Assembly (NCBI GenBank): GCA_021464415.1
Contig: CM038466.1
Location: 33,882,833-33,946,832 of the forward strand
DNA length: 64,000 nucleotides
Direction of reading: 5' to 3'
From: Lonicera japonica
Taxonomy: Eukaryota > Streptophyta > Magnoliopsida > Dipsacales > Caprifoliaceae
Shown: one piece after another, positions 48,199-60,749 of the stretch
How the letters are laid out: every line of letters begins with the position of its first letter
How positions within the stretch are numbered: the stretch's first letter is position 1
The notes under the pieces: generated by a model
What the model was told of the DNA's origin: nothing
Databases searched by the model: none
The model's input: only the letters and a program-made list of their open reading frames with translations
Position numbers and translations under genes: made by a program

Positions 48199-48995
48199 GA
48201 GAGAGCACTAGGAAACCAAACGTAGAGCACATTATAATTAACGGAACATTAAAACAAGCAGTAACTTACCAGTACAATTATATCAACCCGAGACACAACG
48301 CTTATCATGTTGGGGTCATAGCTTTTGTGGTCCTGAATGGCTGAAATCAATAAAACCAAAACTGAAAAAGGATCCTTCCACAAGGGAACGAAAAAAAGTA
48401 CTGAAGCAAAGAGTAAACAGGCATATATAAATGCAAACCGAGATACATGTCAAGATTCCACAGTAGAATACTTCGGTTGAAAGATCTAATGGAGTCTGGG
48501 GGCTCCAAGTTTTAACTAAAAACAACTAGAGAATGGATTAAAGAATTGGGGCTTAATCAAATATTTCAAGGAGGGGAGGGATCATTCATGGCAAAAAATA
48601 TTCAAGCAGTTCTTGGCATTTGGCTTATCTAGGTTGAGGGAAGAAGAAGATCCATATGCATCTTGCATCATACCAAGGACTAAAATGAATCACAATTTCA
48701 AACAAATCATAATAACTGACAATTCCCAGTAACCTCACTACCAAGGAGGATTAAATTCTACTAAACTTGTACTTGATCCAAAACCAAAAATAAAACGGAA
48801 TTCTATTTGGTAACTACTTTGACTCCAATGAGACAATCTTCCCTGTGACTAAATTAAACTCCCCAAGAAAGAAGGGAGAGAAAACTGATGCAAATTTTCC
48901 GAATAATACAACATTTACACAACTCTTTATTGTACATAAGTCAAAAGTTATTTTGTAGTATCTAACGCCTGATCAAACTCTGCCAGTATTATTTC

Positions 48996-50700
48996 AATGC
49001 TGCCGGTCCCAAGCCCGGATAAAGGAGGAGGGTTGTGATAGGCAGTCGACAGCCAACGTCAAACTAAGTCGAATCTTCATGACATGGACAAACGATATAA
49101 TAGTGTTAATGCTAGGTCGTTGCCCAGAAGCAACGCGCTGTATCGCTCGAGTGCAGTGACAAATGAGCAAGGACCGCTGCATCGCCGCCTGGATGTAGTG
49201 AAAAATAAGCAAGGGTTCCCGCATCTTTGTGAACGGGTGCGGGTAAAGAAGCTAGTTCATGAGAGGAGGATTCGTTTTGGGACTTGGAATATAAGCACAC
49301 TTACAGGAAAATCTATGGAAATAGTTGACACAATGATCAGGAGGAGGATCAATTTCATGTGCCTTCAAGAAACTAAGTGGGTTGGAGCTAAGGCGAAGGA
49401 ATTAGACACTTCGGGTTTTAAGCTTTGGTACACTGGCAAGGTTAAATCGAGAAATGGAGTGGGTATAATTGTCGACAAATGGTGGAAGAAGGACATTGTA
49501 GATGTAAAGAGGGTAGGAGATAGGATCCTAGCCCTAAAATTTGTAGTGGAGCAAGACACCTTTAATGTGATAAGTGCTTATGCACCTCAGGTCGGGTGTG
49601 AAGAACACCTCAAGATAAAATTTTGGGAGGACTTGGAAGGCTTGATCCAGGATATACTACTTAGAGAAAAGATTTTCCTAGGAGGAGATTTGAATGGGCA
49701 CGTAGGGAGTTCTTCTGAAAACTATAGGGGGGTGCATGGAGGTTATGGCATTGGGGTGGTAAATACCGAGGGAAAATCTATCCTTGATTTCTCGTCTGCT
49801 TATGATCTTACAGTTACCAATACATGTTTTAAAAAGCGGGAGGAACATCTAATCACATACAAGAGTGGGGCAACATGCTCTCAGATCGATTTCTTCCTCT
49901 TTAGGAAAGGAGATAAAAAGAGTTGCATGGACTGTAAAGTCATACCTGGAGAGAGCTTGACTACCCAACATAGAGTCCTTGTGATGGATATACGAGTTAA
50001 GGGGAAATAGAAGAGAAGGGGTCAAGGTAAGGTTGCAAGGATTAGATGGTGGCATTTGAAGGGTGAAAAACAAAGGACCTTTCAACACAAGGTGCTGGAG
50101 GGAGGGTTTTGGGAGGCAAAAGGAAACGCAAATGATATGTGGGACATGGCGGCCGAGGGGATCAGGAAGATAGCTAAAGAGACGCTGGGTGAATCAAGAG
50201 GATGTGGACCTAGGGATAAAGAATCTTGGTGGTGGGATGATAGTGTACAAGATAAAGTTAAGGTAAAAAGGAAATGCTTTAAAACTTGGTCTTTATGTAA
50301 GAATGCGGAAAATTGGGAATCTTACAAAGAAGCAAAGAAAGAGACCAAGAAGGCGGTGGGTGAGGCGAGAACTAAAGCTTTTGATGGATTATACCAATCT
50401 TTAGGCACCAAAGATGGGGAAAAAGCTATTTACTGACTTGCTAAGAGTCGAGAGAGGAAGACAAAAGACTTGGATCAAGTGAGATGCATTAAGGACGAAG
50501 AAGGTAAAGTTCTGGTTAAGGAACAAGACATACAAGAGAGATGGAAGAATTATTTTCACAAATTATTTAATGAGGGAATCGGAGAGAGAATGATTAAAAA
50601 AGTGATATATAGGGTTCCATCGGGGTGAATCAGAGTGACAGAGAGTGAGAGTGAGTGCGGCGTGATGATAGATCTTGAGGGAGAGGATTACCAGAGTGAT
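48996..50700 (+). mobile_element. RTE-clade LINE, internally deleted (copy 2)
   Basis: Counterpart of 34857-36580, with the same leader and the same loss of reverse transcriptase. The shared deletion shows that it happened before the duplication. Confidence 0.85.
49084..50436 (+). pseudogene. RTE LINE endonuclease ORF (copy 2)
   Basis: A 308-codon frame (49084-50010) is open through the whole endonuclease: TWNI near residue 67-70, CLQETKW at 93-99, GGDLNGHVG at 200-208, IDFFLFRK at 268-275 and QHRVLV at 295-300. A TAG at 50008-50010 then stops it where copy 1 reads GKVKRR. The linker continues in another frame to about 50436. The TWNIG glycine of copy 1 is Ser here. Without RT it cannot mobilise itself. 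Confidence 0.9.
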
Positions 50701-50979
50701 ACTATCGTCACAATTTAATTATAATCGATTAAACGGATAAGCTCAATCTTAAATTGAATTTCCAACATTAAAATATATATATTTTTTATTAAATAATAAT
50801 CACAAATGAATATATATAATTTAAAATAAAATGCATTTTAGATAACTTAAATTAATGTGTCATGCTAGATCCATTTCTATATGTTATGACACCAAAGTTG
50901 GCATGTCCAATTTTGCCTATACATTTGAAAGGTTCTCAAATAAAAAATTACTAACAGGAACAACAAAATATATTACTTC

Positions 50980-51923
50980 GAGTAAATATTAGAAATGGTC
51001 ATCAACCTATTAAGAAATTTTAAAAATAGTCATCCAACTATAATTAGTACCATCTGACCCATTAATAAAATAGTTTGGTATCAATTTGGCCACTCCGTTA
51101 AAACCTATTGTTAAAACATAATGGGAGGTGGTCATGTGCCCCTCACATGACCAACTTCAAGGGCATTTTCGTCATCTTCATCCTTTCTGACCATCTTTAT
51201 TTTCTTCGACCATCTTCATTATTTATAGGCATTTTCGTCTCTCTGCCTTTCTTTCACACACATGCACACATATGTCTCTCTCTGTCTATCTCTGTCTCTC
51301 TGTCACACATGCACACATTTGTCGGAATTAATGATATTCTTTCCTTACACCAAACACCAAAATCAACCTTCGATTGGATCTAACCATCGGATTTCTCTTT
51401 TAATGCACTGAGTACAAATGGGTTTCACATATCTATCTCTCTCACGCCGGTTGTCTACTACAAATGGGTTTCGCCGGAGTTCTTTTAATGCATTGAGTGC
51501 AAATGGGTTTCACAGATCTATCTCTCTCTATCTCTCGCCAGAGTTTGTTAGAGTTCACAGCAACACCCACCACCATCTCCATTATCTATGTGCGGTTAGA
51601 TGTGTGCTATATCCTCTATTACAAACTCTCTATTTTCTAGCGGTAAAGAGAAAGAAGATGAAAGAGAAAGTCGCCGGAGAAGAGGTGCTCGCCGGAGAAG
51701 ACGAAGATGGTGGTGGGTGTTGCTGGTTAGACGAAAATGCCCCTGAAGTTGGTCATGTGAGTGGCATATGACCAACTCCCGTTATGTTTAAATGGTAGGT
51801 TTTAACAGAGTGGTTAAATTGAAACCAAATTATTGTATTAATGGGTCAGATGGTACCAATTATAGTTGGATGACTATTTTTAAAATTTCTTAATAGTTTG
51901 GTGACCATTTCTGATATTTACTC
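50980..51923. mobile_element. Mutator-like element with ~195-bp inverted ends (copy 2)
   Basis: Counterpart of 36850-37792, with the same 9-bp flanks TATTACTTC and TATTACCTC. It differs by a handful of bases, including an extra C in the right inverted end. Confidence 0.88.
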
Positions 51924-52395
51924 TATTACCTCTAACCAACTACATTAAATACTATATGTTTTTCGTTTTAAATTAAAGTGTATATATAGAAAGCGTGCAC
52001 ACCAATTATATGTGGGTGTATTTGGTCATTATAAAAAGAAAGTCACTAGATTTAATTATATTAGTTTTTTTTATTTAACCGTTGTACTTATATATATATA
52101 TATTAAATAAAATGTACTTAACGGGTTCAACTTCGTAGTTTTAATTTGAGAGTTAAGCAAGACAACTATTTGCGAAATCCAAAATTTGTTTGGATTAATA
52201 TAGCAACTTACTAATCAGTACTTTTAATTTATTTATTCTTGAGGGTGTTTCTTTGAAGGAAATTTTTTTGGAAAATAATTAAAATACTGTTAGATGTTTT
52301 ATGAATTTTTTATTTTTTTTTCATAGAATACAATTCCCTGAGTGTGATGGGTGAGAAAAAAAAAGAAGAATAAAACATGGATGGCATTTCACTAA

Positions 52396-53105
52396 TGATA
52401 TGAACCACGATCGTATTTCTACCCAATAAGATGAATCCGCAACCCTTGACGTTGAAAAACGCAAGAACCTTGGAACCACGCGAATTTAATGGAGGTGGAA
52501 CCTCGACCCAATCCCGAAAACGAGATAGAAACTTGGTATAGTTGAAGACAAACAATCAATCGATGGGTTAATTGATTGCTAAGTCGAAGAACAACAAGAA
52601 CCCTAATTCTGGCTGTTCGAGACGTTCTTAGAACGCAAGAGGTGAAAAACACTCGAAAATTAATTAATCAAAGCTGCCTAAAACAATAGCGTTAGCTCCT
52701 TTAAATAGGAGTAATTAAACCTACTAGGTCTAGGAAAATAAACAAAAACGAAATTAATGGGTTTTCTACATAACTTGGGCCCCAAGCAAAACTAAACATA
52801 AATTAAATTTAAAATAAACAAAGTCTAGCCCAGCCCATTTATTTAATACATGCTTTTAATCTCTTGGGCTGCTATTTTGAACATCTTAAATTGGCCCTTT
52901 AAGTAATGTCTTCCATTCTTGAACTCGATCCCCTTCAATGTTCCTCCATGCTTCAGCTTTGCTCATCATCTCTTGGACCATGGTCATAAGTGCCTCCTTG
53001 ATCTTCTTGGCTCTAGCTCGAGTGATTGGGCCACTTGGAACCCGGATGGGATATGAACAGCCTTCACTCCATGATCCAGCTCCAGTGCTATCCTTGGGCT
53101 CATCA
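52396..53105 (-). mobile_element. Solo LTR or TRIM, 710 bp (copy 2)
   Basis: Counterpart of 38270-38979, same length, flanked by ACTAA at 52391-52395 and 53106-53110. Confidence 0.8.
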
Positions 53106-54216
53106 ACTAAGTTACCTATCCAAATTAACAAAAAAAAAAAAGAATTCATTTGTTTTTATCGTAAGGTTACTTTAATTTTCAATACTTGTCTATTATACAA
53201 GAAAGACACGCCCTTTTTTTGAATGTTTAATTATACATTTATTATTATTTTTTTAATTTTCTTACCCTTATTAGTGGTCAATAAGACTCCCTTACAACCA
53301 CCTTACACTTTCGACTATGAATGTCAACTGTTGCTCCTAGCAATCAATACTGAAACTTTAGCAGTAATTGCCAATAACAGATAATATTATTATTGCAAGA
53401 AATTGAGTGATTAATATATATATATATATATATTGAAATGTGGAAAAAATTTAAGGAAAAGGATATTACAGGAAAAAAACGGTGTTTTTATTTTGAAATA
53501 GAAAAATAAGAGTTTAAATATAAACTATATATTTTTACATATGATATGATGTCATTAAATATTGTTTTGAGGTACTAATAATACCTTTATAGAGTATTAA
53601 TAGTTCTATTCAAAATAAAGTATTCTTACCACTTTATAGTCTATACATAATGTACAACCAATTTAGAAAAATATTCTTTTTCACATTTTTTGCATCAAAC
53701 CAGAACAAATAGCAGAGCATTAACTGCTAACACCTATACGTTTATTTGATAAAATGGTTATATGACCAAATTCCAACAATTGACTATGATGTAAACAATT
53801 AAATAACCCATTTGTTTAGGCCCCTTGGATCCGTCTGACTTTCAAAAATTATATCCAAAAAATGTATAGGACCCGTCGTAATATTTTATACTATGTTCTC
53901 ATAATGTGTCACCACCACATGTATATATTATAATTGTTCAAGGAGTTGGGTTTTTATTAGAACCGGCAAATTTTAAGAATATAAAATTTAAGATAATAAA
54001 GTGATATTATTTTTAAGTTTATATGCAATGATTTGGTTTGGTTCAGTTCGGTTTTGCACTGGTGCCTCCAAATATAAACCAAATATACTCAATTTTAGTT
54101 TATGTTTCTTTGTTTCAATTTTGGTCTCTTTTTTAGTTAGGTATGTACGCTTCGGTCTCTCGATTTTTGGGTTCGTCACAACACCCCTAATATAGGATAA
54201 GGAGACATGATAGGAT

Positions 54217-55861
54217 TGTTGACTTTATAGGTCTTAATCTTATTTTGATAATAACAATAGCTTAATCATGTGTAATTTAACATGTTTCTTGAATTAAGTT
54301 TATAGTTCATTTACTTGAAAATTCAATAAGAGCATGATTTGTTTAAAGAAAGCATGACATATGACAAGGATCATCATAACTCTATCTGGTCAAGTCAACA
54401 ATGCATTGGACAAGACAAGAAAGATCAATCTCATCACATATGCTAATAATGCAATTCATGAAGAACAAAGATCAAAGAAATATTTAAAAAGTTTCAAGGC
54501 AAATGATTCAAGTAAAGATCAAATTAAAGAAACAAATCAAAGTATTTGAAGACTCGTTAATTCGATAATTGAGTGAGTGCTTAGGATTTATGTTAAGTTC
54601 TTGATTGATCAATCTCTATAGCTCAAATATTATTCATGCCTAAATTGCATCAAATCAATCTTACAAAATGACTCCGAGGCTTATATTTTATCAAAAATTT
54701 TCCAAAATGTTTTAATGCCTAAATTATTGTTTTAATACTCTTAAACATGTTTAGAACATGTTTTATTAGCCTCCTTATGTTTTCAAGAAAAAATGTTTAT
54801 TTTCCCACATTTTACTTTCTCTCGATTTTTGCACAGTTTTGATCTAATGGTCTGATGGAGGCCTTTTCGGACTATGATCATTCTGAAATTTTAATAATAA
54901 CTAGACAACATCTTATAGTGATTATATCCAAAATTTGATCATGATCTAATGGTTGGATTAGGAGACATGATCAAAATAAATCGGGTAAAATTGGCTGTCT
55001 ACAGCAATCTCTCTAAACAAACTATTGGCATGTCGTCGACTACCTCTAACACCATGTAGTCGACTACCTGGTCAAAAATTAGCCGTTGGAATAATGATTT
55101 TTGCCCCATCATATGCAACAACTTTCCTTAAAACCCTCTAACGGGTATATTGACTTAGGGGCTATATATAGGAGGTTCTAAACTCATTTATACATACTTC
55201 AATCCATTATAATACTTCATATTCATCATCTACTAAGATTAAAGAGATTCAAATCATTCATTGATCATATTCATCATTTTGAACTATATTGTCTTGATCA
55301 ATCTTGATAACTCTAGTGTAAACTTTTATTTGTAATCTTCAAATACACTTGAGAGTTATTGTTCATTGGTGTGAATCGTCAAACAATCTTTATTCGTCAA
55401 TTGTGAGAGGCTTATCTCATATGATAGCAAGAAGGTTGATTCTTATGTTGAGTAGAATTACACTTGTTGAGTGTGGTGAGTAAAATCACATGTGTTGAGT
55501 ATAGTGAGAAAGATTACAGTTGTAAATGTTTGATTTTTACCTGAAAAAAGATCGGTTTTAGTGGAACTTCTCGACGGAACTGTTCAGGTGCGGTCGTATG
55601 GTTTAAATAACCGAACCGCGAGAACAAAATGACTTAGGCTCATTTTGTTTAATCTTTTTAACTCAAGCTCTTTATTTACCTACAATTATACTTGCTCTCT
55701 TATTGCTTACTTTTGGGATTGCTTGTTTGATTTGCTTATTTTACTTGATATAGACATAGTCAAAGTTTTATTCTTAAAACTTTACTTGAAACTTTTTAAT
55801 TTCGCATTTAGTTTCAAAAACCCTATTCACCCCCCTCTCTAGGGTTATTTTCTGACCAACA
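54217..55861 (+). mobile_element. Solo LTR of a SIRE-type copia element, 1645 bp (copy 2)
   Basis: Counterpart of 40091-41734. The AGGAT/ATGAT flanks are the same, so the flank mutation also predates the duplication. Confidence 0.82.
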
Positions 55862-56869
55862 ATGATAAAATAACTCAATCTTAAATTTGATGTTCGTCAG
55901 AATTAAATATTAAAGTAGATTATTTATCGTGCAAAACCTTTTTATCCAACAACAAGAGGTATATAATATCCCCACCTAAAAGATGGAATTATTTTATCAA
56001 TATTAGATGAAATAAAATAATTATATTTGATTTTTTTAATCTGACATGTCAAATATCCGTAAAAAATTAATCAATTATTCTATCAAATTGAGGCTGACAA
56101 AGATACTAGTTGAATGGTAGATGTTACTTACATGCTTGCTTTTAAGCTTTGAGTTTTATGTCTTCCAAGTAATTTCAGTTTTTTTCTTAATCACTGCTAT
56201 TTTTTTACAGAGTTAAATGTAAGGCCCTAGGCAAAGGTTTCTATTTTAGGCTCTTATGTGTAACAAATAACTTAATAATATAATAGTATTAGAGCAATAA
56301 ACAAGTTTTAACATAAATTAATAGGATTCAAGTAAAACATATCTCAATTTCAGTACAAAAGAATTTTTTCTAGTTCCATTTCTCTTAAAATTTGAGATGC
56401 AAATTATAGTACAAATGAATTATTGTTTCATTATTTTTAAGTTTTAACTAGCTTTGAAATTTTTAACAGGAACTTTTTCAATTTCTATTTGCATTAATCT
56501 AAAATTTCTTATTTCTTAATTAATTAAGTTGTTTAAATTTCTCTTTTATGTGCCATTTTGACCTATATATAGTTCTTCATAGATTAATCTTTAAGAAGTA
56601 TATCTGAATTTATTACAATGTACAGTGCGAAAATTTTATAGGTTTGTAACATTCTAACATCTGAATCTCTAAGTGTTTAATGGATCTCTCTCTAAAATAT
56701 GGAAGAGGAGTATAATGTATATGATTCAACTTATGAACCATAATTTTAGAGATTTTTATATACTAGCTTAAATAAAATTTCATCAATCTTAATATGACTA
56801 GTATTAGGTCTCTACATATTTTCAAAGACACCCATTATATGCACTAGTTAACTCATAATATAATTAATT

Positions 56870-58930
56870 AAATATGTAAATCCATTCCTGAACCGAAATT
56901 CTAACACTACGATCCATTTTTTCCAATTAAATAATGGTTACGAATGAATACATATAATTTAAAATAAAATGCATAATAGATGACTTAATGTGTTATGCAC
57001 GATACGTATCTATATGTCATGACACCAAAGTTGGCATTTCCAATTTTTCCTCTATATTTGAAGGGTTTTAAAATAAAAAATTGCTATCAGGAATTCAAAT
57101 CTTGCTTTTGAAGTTGAACAATAAAACATTTTACCACTAGTCAACTACATTAAATATTATATATTTTTTGTTTTAAATTAGAGATAATGGGTTCAAAGGC
57201 CTCGCTCCATAATGTTTTATAACTCTAAGGACGGACTCATGTTTAATAAAGGGAAGTAGTACTAATTTCATAATTTGGTTTTACAATAAGGATATTTTTC
57301 ATAATATTAATTTATATTAAGAAAAATACTAAAGGTTGATGGACAAATATACCCCTAATTAAAAAGTTGATGTGTTCACGCCGTTCTCATCTTCTTTCTA
57401 TTACGAGATTGTTTAACTTGCTACGAAAAAATAAAAAATGCAGGTTATTGGTTTCTATTACGTGAAAGGATAGGGGACTTCCTTAGGTAACTGCTATCTC
57501 TTCCTTATTCCATTCATCCCCTGTTTCAGCGTGTGACACTACATTAATTACGCTAGACATGATGGTCAGCCACAACACCCACACATACACACACTCTCTC
57601 TATATATATATACACATATATATGTGTGTGTGTGTGTATGTATGTATAGGTGACCAATTTATAGCAGAGAGCACGCAATTGTGTAGAGAAGATGTGGGTT
57701 CCCCTGTTTGAGCATAGCAGAGAAAGCTAAGCAGAACTCTCTCTCTCTCTCTAATGATGGCAACCACTCTTGTTCTACTGAATTCTAAGGTTACGACTGC
57801 TCCTTGCATCACTCTTTTATGGATATATATATGTGTGTGTGTATTGACAGAAAATGACACTCATGTTTATTATTTTATAGTTTTATTACTTTTCTGATTT
57901 AATAGTCGTGTGCATAAATAAGCTATAATGCGAGATTTATATATGTATGATGAAGAAGCACTTCAAGTGTTTGTTCTAATGACTGTCAGAATGCTGGGTA
58001 GCTTGGCAATGGGTAGTTTCACAACTTGGCAATTTTGGATTCTTATAAGCACTGCCAAATTCTTAAGTTGGTTCGGGACAAAAATTATGGGAAGTTTTTC
58101 AATCTAAATCTATTAATTCAAAAGGTTTTACTTAAAACTTATCAAAAAATTGCATGAAATTCATTAGTGCTAAATCTGATCGCAGTACTAAATGCATTTA
58201 GCACTTTCTGGTTGGTGCTCAGAAGGTACTCCAGGTGGTGCTAAATGCATTTAGCACCTTCTGGTTGTGCATTTAACACCTTCCGGTTATTGTTCAGAAG
58301 GTGCTAAATGCATTTATCACCTTGTGGTTGGTCTTTAGAAGGTGCTAAATGCATAAATGCACCTCGAAAGACCAACCATAAATGCATTTAGCACCTTCTA
58401 AGGACCAACCAAAAGGTGCTAAATGCATTTAGCACCTTCTGGTTGCTGTCCAGGTGATGCTAAATGCATTTAGTACCATCTGATTGTGCATTTAGTACCT
58501 TCTGGTTATGCATTTAACACTTTCTGGTTGCTGTTAGTGTCATAATGAGACATAATATATTATAAGGAATGAGTATTAGTGTCTTTTTTTGTATAGTGTC
58601 CTTAATTTACATGTCTAATTTTTAAATGTCTTTTATAATTATATTATTATTATTAAAATGAGCTCTTATGCCTAATTGCCTTTTTAAATTAGATGATTTA
58701 CATGTATAAATAGAAAACATGCACATGAATTATGTGTGAGGTATATTTAGTTATTATAAAAAAGAAGCTACTAGCTTCAATTATATTATTTGTTTTTTAT
58801 TTAGCAATGGTGCTTATTATTTTAAATAAATTATATTTAATGAGTTCAACTTGCAAGTTTTAACGCTGACAATTTTTTGCTTTGCAAAATCCAGAATTTG
58901 TTTGGATTAATATAGCAACTTACTAATTGC
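56870..58930. repeat. Third, partial older repeat unit
   Basis: It parallels 36580-38090 (ACACCAAAGTTGGCAT, CAACTACATTAAAT, TTTGGATTAATATAGCAACT) but lacks the Mutator-like insertion. It is enlarged by about 1.5 kb of other DNA, including the palindrome cluster. It shows that the locus is an older tandem array of units. Confidence 0.75.
58185..58535. repeat. Cluster of about ten palindromic GGTGCTAAATG repeats
   Basis: The 11-base arm GGTGCTAAATG followed by its complement CATTTAGCACC occurs whole at 58237-58258 and about 58414-58435. Near-complete or half versions are at about 58186, 58267, 58299, 58338, 58379, 58454, 58487 and 58508, most followed by TTCTGGTTG. A larger hairpin, GGTTGGTCTTT...AAAGACCAACC, spans 58327-58378. 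Orientation is not uniform, so this is not a simple tandem repeat. No gene lies nearby. Confidence 0.9.
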
Positions 58931-58935
58931 TTATG

Positions 58936-60370
58936 TATCTTTGAAAATCATGCCATATAGTGTCATTCAATGGCCCATTCACGGTGGCCCCACCAAGACA
59001 CTAGGTAAGGTGGTTTTTTGTCAAATAATACGAAACAGATCCCATAGTTAAAGTTGGGGTTTTTAGGAAATTAAAGTTGGAGCAATTAAATGGTATTTTT
59101 CATAATTCATTTAAAAGTACAAAAAAAAAAGTTGAGTGGGTACTGAGGTTATATATCTATATATATGATTTCCGAAAAAAAGAAGAAGATATATATGGAT
59201 TATTTGATGATAAATATTTCGTATGTATGAATTTAAATTACAAGGATAGTATATAAACTTTTTCAACCAAAATATATTTCATGACAATTCTACATTATTA
59301 TGGACAAGAATAGCTATTTATCAATATTTTCAATTTTCTAAATTTAAAATACAATGAGTTGCCATTCACCTTCTTTCAATAAAATGTAAAAAAATAAAAA
59401 AACCTTACATAGAAAGCGTTTATTTTTTTATCTTTGTTTTCTTTTTTTGTAAGAGAATAAATTTTATACTTTTGGAGCAATGTGCTGCCACGTCAACATT
59501 ATTTTAAATAAATAAGATAGAGTAATTCTTTTGTACAGTTGTTTCATACTATAATAAAAAATAGATTTTTATATATAGCAAAAAGAAACAAAAAATGCAG
59601 TGGTTTAATTGTTCTCTCTCTCTCTCTCTAAAATTTCTCGTTAGAGTAAACAATTCAAATGGCGACTAAATTTTTAATCTAGTACTACTTTAACTATCAA
59701 ACTTTAAAACGAATTAATTTAGTCACCTAATTTTAAAGTGAGTACCACTCTAACCATTTCGTCCAATTTGGCTATTAAATTTAAGGGATTTTTTGAGTCC
59801 CCCCCCCCCCCCTATCTCTTAACAGATTGTACTTACCAAATAAAGGAAAGTAATGATTTTTCTTTCCTAAGTTCTCAAATTCGCTAACCAAACGAGTTCT
59901 AAGTGTAAAAGAGTTTAAGTGTAAATCACCCACCAAACATTCACACTTTTATAGTTAATATAAATATAGATAATTAAACTTATGATTAATTAGGTTGATG
60001 ATTTACTCATATTTTTGTGTTATAGATGGATACACCAGAAAGAACGAATTCCAATGAGAAAAAAATTGCACAAGACATGTTATATGAGCAAGTATTAGAG
60101 TAATGTCTAACTATCCTACCGTGACACTAGAAAAAAAATACAACAAGAACTGATAATACAACTACTAATTGAATATCATATCGCCATGGAATCGACTTGC
60201 TCATAAATGTTTTAATAGTTGAACGTGTAAACTTTCTTACAAGTGAAAGTTTTGCATCTTGTTGTAATTATATTTATATTAAAAAAAGTTATAAAAGTAA
60301 AATAAAAAATATGACAACGCAAAAGTCCTTAAAAGCCATCATGACTTTATATAATATACATATATTTGTA
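58936..60370. other. AT-rich intergenic DNA
   Basis: It contains (CT)n near 59615 and a C run at 59800-59811. No coding or RNA gene was recognised. Confidence 0.5.
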
Positions 60371-60749
60371 TGTATATATTTATAATATAAAACACCATCT
60401 TTGACTAATTTTTTTTTCCAAAAAATATAAGAAACTAATGGTTAAAAATACACATGTTATGGTATGCATTAGTTCTACACCATTAGATGAGTTTTATACA
60501 CACATTAAGATGTCACATCAAAGTTAAAACACTCGCACCAATAATATACACACATAAACTCTCACATACTAGTAATTTTGCCTACATTAAAAATGCCATA
60601 ACTTAAAATAAAAAATTCAAAGTTTAATAAAAATTTAATATTTAAAATGTACTAATCAAGATCAATTAAACAAGATCCATCATGACTATATAATTATGCA
60701 AAAAAAAAATCAAGAAAAATTATTGCATAACATTTAAGGACATACATTA
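60371..60749. repeat. Diverged copy of the Helitron 5' region
   Basis: AATATAAAACACCATCTTTGAC, the ATGGT-TGCATTA segment and GATCAATTAAACAAGATCCATC parallel 60750-61020 in order. The terminal TC is lost. This is an older related element or an internal duplication. Confidence 0.6.

Larger units (their letters stand above)
43251..57060. repeat. Large segmental duplication, copy 2 (13.8 kb)
   Basis: Copy of 29134-42930 in the same orientation. It continues past the point where copy 1 is cut by the gap. All nested insertions have matching positions: MITE 47837-48198, LINE 48996-50700, Mutator-like 50980-51923, solo LTRs 52396-53105 and 54217-55861. All these insertions therefore predate the 14-kb duplication or haplotype split. 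Confidence 0.97.
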
